9,532 nt of DNA from Candidatus Uhrbacteria bacterium RIFCSPHIGHO2_02_FULL_57_19 (lineage in GTDB: Bacteria; Patescibacteriota; Patescibacteriia; 2-12-FULL-57-11). Position 1 is the stretch's first letter, and each line of letters opens with the position of its first letter. The stretch is taken from assembly GCA_001791115.1 (NCBI GenBank), contig MGDZ01000013.1:1-9532 (forward strand), read 5' to 3'. Of this stretch, positions 1-6,201 are shown piece after piece. Position numbers and translations under genes: made by a program. The notes beneath the pieces were generated by a model. It was given only the letters and a program-made list of their open reading frames with translations, was not told the origin of the DNA and searched no databases.

Positions 1-1201
1 TTTCCGAGAGCGTGGTGAAACCGCGCAGGTCCGAAAAGAGCACGGACATCTCCCGCGCCTCACCGCCCAGGACCAGTTTCTCCGGATGCTCCATCAGATG
101 TGCCGCGACCTGGGCCGAGACATAGCGCTCAAGCGTGCCGCGGAGTTTGGTCTTCTCCTGCTTCTCGCGCCAGTAACGAAGAAGTACTACCGCCACATAG
201 GTCAGGGCCAGCGCGAAGAGCGGATAGAAAATGTTCAAAATCAGTCCCCGGTCAAAAAGGATGAAGGCGGTCAGGAGGTAGGCAAGGCCGGCTGCCAGAA
301 CCAGCGGCGTGGCCAGGCGAATCCGGCGCCTGGAAACGAGAAGCGCGCCGCCGACGGAGAGAACGAGGATCGTGGCTATGACCGCGGAGAGCGGTTCCTC
401 GACGATCTGCCGCCTTCCAAGAATCGTGGCGATGGCGTTCCCATGCACCTCAATGCCCGAGATGGCCTTGCGTTTGCCGGTGGGGGTGAAGAGCTCATCG
501 TGGAGGTCCGGCGCCGTGGCGCCGACCAGCACGATAGCGTCGCGGAAACGGTCAGCGGAAACTTTTCGATCCAAGACATCAATGGCCGAGACTATGGGGA
601 AACTCCCGGCCGGACCGGCGTAGTTAATAAGAAATTCTTCCGGCAAGGGAGGCGACGACAAACCGGCCGTTTTGATCGCGGCTAAAAAAAACGGATCACC
701 GGTCGAGCCGTCCTCATGACGGACGACGCTCGGCAGACGGCGGAAAATGCCGTCGGGATCCGGCGGGGTGTTGGTGTAGCCCAGCCGGGCGCCGCGGGAA
801 ATCTCGGCGATGGGATAAAGCGGCCGGACACCCACCAGCGACGGACCGCGCTGAACCAATGTCAGTTCGTAAGGAAGGACCACTTTTCCCGACGACCGAA
901 CGGCCTCGCCGAGTTTGGCGTCGTCCGCCGGCTCGGAGGCCTCGGGGAAATTCACGTCATAGCCGATGACCCGCGGATCGGCCTCGGAGATGATGCGGAC
1001 CAGGTCGGCGTGAACGCTCCGTTTCCACGGCCAGCGGCCGACGGCTTGGATGGAGCGGTCGTCAATGGCCACCAAGATGATGTCCGGCGGCGGCTCGTAA
1101 CCAATGTAAAGAGCATCGGAAAGTTTCCACTGCCAGGAGCGCAGAATGCCGGTGGCGGCCGCAACGCAGAAAACGGCGGCTATCACGCCGCCGAGAATCA
1201 A
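1..1201 (-). CDS. CHASE2-domain class III adenylate/guanylate cyclase, 3' end cut by window edge
   Basis: Predicted membrane receptor that makes cyclic AMP or cyclic GMP. Counting from a TTG at 1201, 400 residues are visible. Residues 1-20 are a hydrophobic membrane segment. Residues about 25-265 are the extracytoplasmic CHASE2 sensor, with VAIDDRS at 44-50, GRWPWKR at 55-61 and GIEVHGNAIATIL at 249-261. Three membrane helices follow (about 271-290, 297-316 and 320-341), then a basic coiled linker. The cyclase domain begins at SVLFSDLRGFTTLSE (386-400), where Asp391 matches the first metal-binding aspartate of class III cyclases. The rest of the catalytic domain lies beyond base 1, so substrate choice (ATP or GTP) cannot be read. 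The gene abuts the FecR-domain gene and is probably co-transcribed with it. The start is uncertain: this frame has no ATG or GTG ahead of the first helix. Candidates are TTG at 1201 or a rare ATT at 1228. Family assignment is secure; the 5' end is not. Confidence 0.9.
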   Translation of the reverse strand, partial: MILGGVIAAVFCVAAATGILRSWQWKLSDALYIGYEPPPDIILVAIDDRSIQAVGRWPWKRSVHADLVRIISEADPRVIGYDVNFPEASEPADDAKLGEAVRSSGKVVLPYELTLVQRGPSLVGVRPLYPIAEISRGARLGYTNTPPDPDGIFRRLPSVVRHEDGSTGDPFFLAAIKTAGLSSPPLPEEFLINYAGPAGSFPIVSAIDVLDRKVSADRFRDAIVLVGATAPDLHDELFTPTGKRKAISGIEVHGNAIATILGRRQIVEEPLSAVIATILVLSVGGALLVSRRRIRLATPLVLAAGLAYLLTAFILFDRGLILNIFYPLFALALTYVAVVLLRYWREKQEKTKLRGTLERYVSAQVAAHLMEHPEKLVLGGEAREMSVLFSDLRGFTTLSE

Positions 1202-1223
1202 AGCCGTCGCATCTGGAAAACGT

Positions 1224-3164
1224 TTAATACTGATAGTAGATGTTGATGGTGAATGACCCGCTCTTGGTTATATCGCCGTCGGTGTGAGTGGCAATGGCCG
1301 CCGTTTGTCCCGTAGGGGTCGTGGCCGTGAAGTATCCGGTGGAGCTGATTGTCCCGACTTGAGGATTAGAAAGACTCCAAACAGCCAAGTTGGTGACATC
1401 CCTCGTTGCGTTGTCGCTGTAATAGGCGGTTGCCGAACATTGCTGACTTCCGCCGTAAGAAATGGTGGAGTTCGGACAAGAGACGCTGACGCGGTCGAGA
1501 GTCGCGACTACCGCTGGCTTGACCAGCACTGAATATGATCCGCGCAATCCCTGATAAACAGCCGTTACCGATGCCGACCCAATCTCGGAGGTGGTCAGAA
1601 AGCCGTATCTGATCGATCCAATGATATCGCCTTGGAGCGACCAATCGGCCAACTCGGTGACGTCCTTGGTGGAATCGTCAGAGTAAACGATCATGGCCCG
1701 GAACTGTTGAGTGTCCGGAAGGGTCATGATTGATTTGGTACCCAAGACGGCCAGCGAAACTGGGGTGACAGCCGCGGGCTGATTGGTGTTGGTCGGGGTA
1801 TTGGCATTGGTCGGCGGAGGTTCGGTGGCTGTTGGTTTGTTGGTGTTGGTCAGCGGCTCTTTCCCGCTCTCTGGAGACTCGGGGGCTGTCGGGGCCGGTT
1901 CGGCCTCAATGATTCGCGGTTTATAGAGCGGCTCCTCCAATACCCGCGGCGGCTCACGATAAGCGTCGTCAATGCGCTTGGTCAACTCGGGAATCTCCAG
2001 ACGGGAAATTTCAGGATCCCGGAGAAGCTCTCTGGCAACGAAATCCTTAAGCCCGCCTCCAACACCCAGGGCGCTGATCAAATCCTCGTGTTCTCGAATG
2101 CGCCCGCGGACTTTTTTGAATCTCCGGACGGCCTGTTCCCGAGTGAGAGTCGGCGCCCGGGGATCTATCCGGCGCATCTCCTCAAAGAGATCGCGGTTGT
2201 AGATTTTAAGAGCGGCCACCGCTTGTTTCTCTTTGCCGGCGCGGACCAGCTGGACCGCTTCGGAGAGGCGGCGACTAGCATAGGCCAGGCGCAGTTCGCG
2301 GCGGGCTTCAGGATCAGTGGTTAGCGACATCCGTAGTTTCTCTCCCAAACGCTTCAACGGATAACCGACCGAACCGGGAAGCGCCCCGGGAGCCAGCCGG
2401 CGCACTTTGCGCTCGCGGGCCTCTTGGACCGCCTTCAAAAATTCCTCGTCTTGCTTCAACTGTCTGACGATGAAATTGTCCCGCCTGACATCTTCCAAAA
2501 ATTTCTTCACCCGCACCAGCTCACCGATGACTTCAAAAGTGGGGACAGATTCGCGCCCGGCCTCTTCCCCTTCCGCTACTTCGCTCGCCGGACCGAGAGT
2601 TCGAGGACCGCCAGGTATTTGAGACGGACGCACCAGCGACACGCCGAGTTTATTTTCCAAAACAAACACGCGGTGATTTTCCTCCTCCCGGACGTCAGTT
2701 AAGAACGCTGTCCCCCGGACTGTAGCCACCAGGGTCGAAGTTTCCACGGTGTAAGAAGAATCAGCGTCCAAAAACTTGACGATCCGCGACCAAACCCGTC
2801 CGGCAACCACCGCCAGATTCACCCGTTGATTGGTGAAATTTTCTCCGTCGACTTCCAGGGCCTCCACTTCGACTTCGGTGTCGGCGTCCAGTCGAGCAGT
2901 CGATTGGTCAAAGAAAACCATCACCGCCGAAGAGTTCTCGCCGGTTCGCACCCGATCCCCGGGGGAAACCGGAGTGGGAACGCCGACAGCCACCCACTCC
3001 AAACCGCCTTTGGGAAGAAGAAAGGCCTGACCTTCCGCAACCGCCACTGTGGCCGTGGGCGCCTCGCGTTCCGGCGGAGCTCCGGTGGCCGAAGCGTAAA
3101 TGCCGCCGACCAAGAGGACGGCGGAAATGACCGTGAAAGCAATGATGAAATTTCGAAGGCGCAT
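1224..3164 (-). CDS. Membrane-anchored FecR-domain protein with DUF5667-like region and two Ig-like domains
   Basis: A 646-residue envelope protein, probably a surface sensor or scaffold. Residues 6-27 form an N-terminal membrane anchor or uncleaved signal. Residues about 63-180 are a FecR domain, with SPGDRVRTGENSSAVMVF near 67-84 and TLVATVRGTAFL at 144-155. Residues about 262-331 are a charged helical segment resembling DUF5667. More charged helix continues to about 405, followed by a Pro/Thr/Asn-rich linker (about 420-466). Two Big_2-like immunoglobulin domains follow (about 468-549 and 551-642). They share a YSD-[DN]-[SA]-T-[KR]-DVT pattern, and the second carries Cys563 and Cys576, which could pair. 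The frame stays open upstream to a GTG at 3230, but that stretch is the preceding gene's terminator, so ATG 3164 just before the anchor is preferred; ATG 3191 is also possible. No strong Shine-Dalgarno site is seen. The cyclase gene follows directly. No ligand or FecI-type sigma factor is visible. Confidence 0.85.
   Translation of the reverse strand: MRLRNFIIAFTVISAVLLVGGIYASATGAPPEREAPTATVAVAEGQAFLLPKGGLEWVAVGVPTPVSPGDRVRTGENSSAVMVFFDQSTARLDADTEVEVEALEVDGENFTNQRVNLAVVAGRVWSRIVKFLDADSSYTVETSTLVATVRGTAFLTDVREEENHRVFVLENKLGVSLVRPSQIPGGPRTLGPASEVAEGEEAGRESVPTFEVIGELVRVKKFLEDVRRDNFIVRQLKQDEEFLKAVQEARERKVRRLAPGALPGSVGYPLKRLGEKLRMSLTTDPEARRELRLAYASRRLSEAVQLVRAGKEKQAVAALKIYNRDLFEEMRRIDPRAPTLTREQAVRRFKKVRGRIREHEDLISALGVGGGLKDFVARELLRDPEISRLEIPELTKRIDDAYREPPRVLEEPLYKPRIIEAEPAPTAPESPESGKEPLTNTNKPTATEPPPTNANTPTNTNQPAAVTPVSLAVLGTKSIMTLPDTQQFRAMIVYSDDSTKDVTELADWSLQGDIIGSIRYGFLTTSEIGSASVTAVYQGLRGSYSVLVKPAVVATLDRVSVSCPNSTISYGGSQQCSATAYYSDNATRDVTNLAVWSLSNPQVGTISSTGYFTATTPTGQTAAIATHTDGDITKSGSFTINIYYQY
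1770..1850 (-). repeat. Low-complexity Thr/Asn/Pro linker repeat within the FecR-domain gene
   Basis: Degenerate short repeats built from GGTGTTGGT-like units on the plus strand encode alternating TNTN, TNAN and TPTNTN runs with prolines (residues about 439-465 of the FecR-domain protein). This is a flexible extracellular linker between the helical region and the Ig-like domains. Such tracts can change length by slippage; no perfect long tandem copy is present here. Confidence 0.5.
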
Positions 3165-3181
3165 AATGAAACAACGAGCCA

Positions 3182-3210
3182 ACTTTACCATAAACGCACG
3201 CCGGCGGCAA
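3182..3210 (-). promoter_or_regulatory. Possible weak sigma70-like promoter for the FecR-domain gene
   Basis: On the minus strand TTGCCG (3210-3205) and TAAAGT (3187-3182) are separated by 17 bases. Each matches four of six consensus positions. Initiation would fall near 3175, about ten bases before ATG 3164, so the leader would be very short. The match is weak. Read-through of the upstream terminator is an equally good explanation for expression. Confidence 0.25.
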
Positions 3211-3245
3211 TAATAAAAAAGAAGCCGCACCGTTGCTGATGCGGC
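3211..3245 (-). terminator. Rho-independent terminator after the 414-residue unknown gene
   Basis: Reading the minus strand, GCCGCA (3245-3240) pairs with TGCGGC (3229-3224) across a ten-base loop and is followed by TTCTTTTTTATTA. It lies about 27 bases after the TAG stop of the upstream gene. It also overlaps the GTG at 3230 that would extend the FecR-domain frame, which argues against that upstream start. Confidence 0.75.
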
Positions 3246-3272
3246 GGAACCGGCGGACTTACCGAAAGAAGT

Positions 3273-4517
3273 CTAGTGACTATTTTCGGTGATGAACTTA
3301 CTTCGAAGATTCACCTCGACCAGCGGATCTTTCCAGTCGGTTCCGTAGATCCCGGCCGGGAAGAGAATGGGGAAGGTTGAGGACAACCGCTGGCGGAGTT
3401 TGTAGAGGGCGTGGTTCTTGTCGTTCCGGGCGTATTTTCCGTCAAGGTAATCGGGCAGGGTCTGGACCATGCCCTCGAATCTGCGCCCGTCGAGCATCAC
3501 CACGAATTTCTTCTGACGGAAGGCCGGAGAGGAATGCGGGTTGGCGTCATCAGCCCGTCCATTGGTCCAGATGTTCGAGGAGTGATCGTGGATCACCCCG
3601 GCGACGCAGTGGACCCGTTCGCGGAGCACACGCAATCCCCGGTCCATCTCCCATCTGTTCCGGAAGACCAGCAGATAGCGGCGCAGGTCGATGATCGCGT
3701 CCGGATCCCTGATGCCCTTCCTGAGCATCTTCTCCAAGTGGGAGGAATTCGTTTTTACCCCCGACTCGAAGATAACCGGGATCTCCTGGCCGTCGTGCCC
3801 ACGGAAGAAACGGAAGGTGAGCGGTTTCTCAACAACCTTCATCCCGGGCGGAGCCGCCTGCCCTTCGGGAAGAATCCCGACCGTCTGGTAACCATTGTCC
3901 GGGTCGTGCACCGACCTGACCAAGACCTTCTCGCTGCGTTTGGTGAAGAAATTCTTCTCGTAGTGCCGGGTGAGCATCTGCTGGTCATACTCCAGCAGGT
4001 CGTCACGGGCCGAGATGAAGATCTCGTAGAGCAGCTGGGCCAGCACCAGTTTGCGACGCGCTTCGAAGGCACGTTTTCGTCCGACAGCGTCAGTAGGCGC
4101 CGTCTTCTGAAAACAGAAACCCAGCAGCCCGATGGGATCGTCGGTCGCCCTCACCTTTCTGTTGATGGTGAATTGCCCGCGGGAACCCTCCACGAAATAT
4201 TCCCTGACCAACTCCTGGATGAACTGATCGGCGCGGCGGAGGAACCCGGAGATTTCCCCGTAGAGCTTGGCGTGCGAAATTCCGAGCGGAAGATGATAGG
4301 TGTCTCGATAGAACCGGATGAACACCTTCCGTCTCTTATTTTTCGGCGCCTTCAGGACCAGACGGTAGAGTCTCCGGCTGCGGAAAAGCTCGCCGCGGAG
4401 CAGGGGCCAGTTGCGGCGCAGCGCGTACAGGCCGCGGACGCTTTGGGGAAAGAAAGGAACTAACAACGGAAACTCGCGGTAAGGAGAGCCGTTAGCCCCC
4501 AGCCGCCCGTAATCCAT
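3273..4517 (-). CDS. Conserved-looking hypothetical protein, 414 aa, weak RelA/SpoT-like C-terminal half
   Basis: I do not recognise this protein with certainty. It is soluble and basic, with no signal peptide or membrane helix. The N-terminal half (about 30-190) is mostly helical and rich in Arg and Lys. The C-terminal half (about 230-410) alternates predicted strands and helices. It holds SGVKTNSSHLEKMLRKG (252-268), DPDAIIDLRRYLLVF (271-285), VHCVAGVIHDHSS (302-314), RRFEGMVQTLPDYLDGK (345-361) and NHALYKLRQ (368-376). The spacing of a KxxSSxxxK-like stretch, a D-x-x-R stretch, an E-x-x-V-Q-T stretch and an H-x-x-Y-K stretch recalls the RelA/SpoT synthetase fold, but the classic G-x-R and Y-x-S-x-H signatures are not clear. 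That is inference only. ATG 4517 is set by AAGGAG five bases upstream. The gene has its own promoter and terminator and so appears to be a single-gene unit. Confidence 0.8.
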   Translation of the reverse strand: MDYGRLGANGSPYREFPLLVPFFPQSVRGLYALRRNWPLLRGELFRSRRLYRLVLKAPKNKRRKVFIRFYRDTYHLPLGISHAKLYGEISGFLRRADQFIQELVREYFVEGSRGQFTINRKVRATDDPIGLLGFCFQKTAPTDAVGRKRAFEARRKLVLAQLLYEIFISARDDLLEYDQQMLTRHYEKNFFTKRSEKVLVRSVHDPDNGYQTVGILPEGQAAPPGMKVVEKPLTFRFFRGHDGQEIPVIFESGVKTNSSHLEKMLRKGIRDPDAIIDLRRYLLVFRNRWEMDRGLRVLRERVHCVAGVIHDHSSNIWTNGRADDANPHSSPAFRQKKFVVMLDGRRFEGMVQTLPDYLDGKYARNDKNHALYKLRQRLSSTFPILFPAGIYGTDWKDPLVEVNLRSKFITENSH

Positions 4518-4522
4518 GCCTT

Positions 4523-4528
4523 CTCCTT
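4523..4528 (-). promoter_or_regulatory. Strong Shine-Dalgarno site fixing the start of the 414-aa gene
   Basis: AAGGAG on the minus strand ends five bases before ATG 4517. This is the clearest ribosome-binding site in the window. It shows that the organism uses a conventional anti-Shine-Dalgarno sequence. Confidence 0.8.
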
Positions 4529-4561
4529 TTTGGATGGGAAAGAACTGCCTCCAGACGAAGG

Positions 4562-4590
4562 AGGATAGCGGAAAACTCGACAGCAGTCAA
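4562..4590 (-). promoter_or_regulatory. Sigma70-like promoter for the 414-aa gene
   Basis: On the minus strand TTGACT (4590-4585) and TATCCT (4567-4562) are separated by exactly 17 bases. The -35 box matches five of six consensus bases and the -10 box four of six. Transcription would begin near 4555, giving a leader of about 38 bases that contains the AAGGAG site. It lies just downstream of the ndk terminator, where a new transcription unit is expected. I see no obvious operator palindrome. Confidence 0.65.
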
Positions 4591-4597
4591 GACAGAC

Positions 4598-4620
4598 AAA
4601 AACCCCCGCCGAGGCGGGGG
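4598..4620 (-). terminator. ndk: Rho-independent terminator after ndk
   Basis: On the minus strand CCCCCGCC (4620-4613) and GGCGGGGG (4610-4603) form a very GC-rich stem of about seven pairs with a tiny loop, followed by TTTTT. It starts 17 bases after the ndk stop codon and closes the comEC-ndk unit. Confidence 0.9.
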
Positions 4621-4637
4621 GCTTCACCATCTTCTTA

Positions 4638-5219
4638 TTACTCTCCAGTCCGGCGGTAAGGATGGACGTCCTCCGGCGCGAACCAATGGCTGATTTCGTG
4701 CGCGGCTTCCTCCGGCGTTTCCGAGGCGTGCACCAGGTTCTGCACCGCCCGGCCCTCGCGGTTGGCCGTGGCCGCCGAGTCCACCGAGTAGTCGCCGCGG
4801 ATGGTGCCCATCTCGGCCAAGGCCGGCATGGTGTTTCCGGCCAATTTGCGGATCATCTCAATGGCGTGCGGCCCTTCGACGACAACTTTCACAACCGGCG
4901 CCGAAGCCATAAAATCAATAAGCCAGCCGCGGACGCGTTTTCCGATCTCGAACGGATCAGTCGTCCCCATCTGGGCCATGGTGTCGATGTGATATTTCTC
5001 ATTGGTAGAAAGCGTCTTTCCGCCGATACGTGTGATCCACGCTTCGTCTTTCGGATAATGCTCATCCATCTGCGCTTTGGTCGGCTGGACCATTTGGAGC
5101 GCGATGATCTTTAAGCCGCGCTGTTCGACGCGGTGAATAATCTCGCCGATGAGTCCGCGGGTCACACCGTCGGGTTTGATCATGAAATAAGTTCGCTCGG
5201 ATTGTGTTTGGCTGGACAT
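4638..5219 (-). CDS. ndk: Nucleoside diphosphate kinase, enlarged form
   Basis: Transfers the gamma phosphate between nucleoside triphosphates and diphosphates through a phosphohistidine, balancing cytoplasmic NTP and dNTP pools. It has 193 residues, while typical bacterial forms have about 140-145. Recognisable family blocks are FMIKPDGVTRGLIGEII (12-28, with Lys15), EHY (53-55), SAPVVKVVVEGPHAIEMIRKLAGNT (106-130), GTIRGDY (138-144), NLVHASE (161-167) and the EISHWF tail (175-180). His164 is the phosphorylated histidine, and the usual HGS is HAS here. Extra sequence sits between the HY motif and SAPVV (roughly 56-100), and a second short insert lies before NLVH (about 148-159). ATG 5219 is chosen because the family start falls there; an in-frame extension to 5297 would overlap the upstream gene. 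The gap to that gene's stop is 16 bases, so it is probably co-transcribed. No clear Shine-Dalgarno site is visible. Confidence 0.95.
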   Translation of the reverse strand: MSSQTQSERTYFMIKPDGVTRGLIGEIIHRVEQRGLKIIALQMVQPTKAQMDEHYPKDEAWITRIGGKTLSTNEKYHIDTMAQMGTTDPFEIGKRVRGWLIDFMASAPVVKVVVEGPHAIEMIRKLAGNTMPALAEMGTIRGDYSVDSAATANREGRAVQNLVHASETPEEAAHEISHWFAPEDVHPYRRTGE

Positions 5220-5235
5220 ATTGTGTCCGATGTTA

Positions 5236-6201
5236 TCAGTTGCCGGACTCGGACGCAAGGACCTCGTTTTCTGTCTGGATATCAATTTTACCCCCATCGC
5301 TCGTAGCCAAAATATCGCCGTGAGTATCAGTGCGAAGGATTCTCACTCCGGCGTCGCGGAGAAGTTTGATCACGCGATACGCGGGGTGACCATAGGAGTT
5401 TCCTTTACCGGACGAGATAAGCGCGTTCTCCGGATCCACAGCCGCAAGAAACACGCGCGAGGTCGAGTATTTTGATCCGTGATGCCCGACTTTGAGGAGG
5501 TCAGAAACCAGAGTGGACGAAGCCGAGACCACGAGCTCTTCCTCTACCTCCGAAGTCGCGTCACCCATAAACAAAACCTCCGTCTGGCCGTAAACCAGCC
5601 GGAAAACGATAGAGGTGTCGTTCAGCCCGCCGCCCTCGCCCGGGCCGGTCTCGGAAACCCGCCGGCCGCTCCACTCCTCCAGGGGCCAGAAAAATTCCAA
5701 ACGAGTCTCACCGAAAGAAACGACCTCTCCGGCGCGGGGCGTTTCCGTGTCAATGTCGCGGTTTCGAACTTCCTTCAGAAAAGATTCATGGACATCCGTA
5801 GTGTGCACCACCCCGGTCATCATCAGCCGACGAACCTGATAACGGCGCAGAATTTCAAGGAGCCCGGTTAAGTGATCGGCGTGCGGATGAGTGAGGATCA
5901 GGAGTTCAATATCCCGATCGTCCTTGGGAAGCGCCGCCCCGAGTTTCTGGATTACGCTCGTGTCAGGCCCGCCATCAACCAGGATATCCTCGCCGGTTGG
6001 CGTGCGGATGAGCGCCGCGTCCCCCTGACCGACATCAAAAAAAATGACGTGAAGTTTCCCGTCGTCGGCCAGGCGTCCTGGTCCGGTGGCCGTTCCCCAG
6101 GGCTCCAAGACGCTGCCCAGAGAGAGCACCCCGGCAATCACCGCTCCCGCCAGAATCCGCGAAAACCACCGAGACCTCAAAAAAGAACGAATCGTGCTCA
6201 T
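5236..6201 (-). CDS. ComEC-type metallo-beta-lactamase-fold hydrolase, membrane-anchored
   Basis: A 321-residue stand-alone version of the C-terminal hydrolase domain that ComEC/Rec2 proteins usually carry. Residues about 15-33 form one hydrophobic segment after an Arg-rich N-terminus, which predicts that the enzyme domain sits outside the cytoplasmic membrane. Family motifs are FFDVGQGDA (54-62), LVDGG (74-78), the metal motif HPHADH (105-110), NDTSIV (194-199), FMGDA (211-215, Asp214), KVGHHGS (237-243) and SYGHP (269-273). In the DNA-uptake setting this domain is thought to act on DNA, probably degrading the non-transforming strand; that is established only for some relatives. ATG 6201 overlaps the comEC stop as ATGA, with an AAGGA-like site just upstream, so translation is probably coupled. 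An alternative ATG at 6228 would lengthen the overlap. The metal ligands appear complete, so it is likely active. A general extracellular phosphodiesterase is the main alternative. Confidence 0.92.
   Translation of the reverse strand: MSTIRSFLRSRWFSRILAGAVIAGVLSLGSVLEPWGTATGPGRLADDGKLHVIFFDVGQGDAALIRTPTGEDILVDGGPDTSVIQKLGAALPKDDRDIELLILTHPHADHLTGLLEILRRYQVRRLMMTGVVHTTDVHESFLKEVRNRDIDTETPRAGEVVSFGETRLEFFWPLEEWSGRRVSETGPGEGGGLNDTSIVFRLVYGQTEVLFMGDATSEVEEELVVSASSTLVSDLLKVGHHGSKYSTSRVFLAAVDPENALISSGKGNSYGHPAYRVIKLLRDAGVRILRTDTHGDILATSDGGKIDIQTENEVLASESGN

Noticed and set aside
86..1246. Two plus-strand open frames (86-685 and 716-1246) at the left side
   Set aside because: They lie antisense to a continuous CHASE2-cyclase reading frame whose motifs are intact from 1201 to the window edge.
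1366..1644. Minus-strand open frame of 92 codons inside the Ig-like region
   Set aside because: It is out of frame with the FecR-domain protein, whose two Ig-like repeats align with each other through this stretch.
3165..3272. Possible small RNA or small gene between the unknown gene and the FecR-domain gene
   Set aside because: The only structured element is the terminator hairpin. No separate promoter plus second hairpin, and no small frame with a ribosome site, could be supported.
3411..4463. Long open frame of 350 codons on the plus strand opposite the 414-aa gene
   Set aside because: It mirrors a minus-strand gene with clear promoter, ribosome site and terminator. Its product shows no recognisable motifs and it has no ribosome site. 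High GC content readily leaves antisense frames open.
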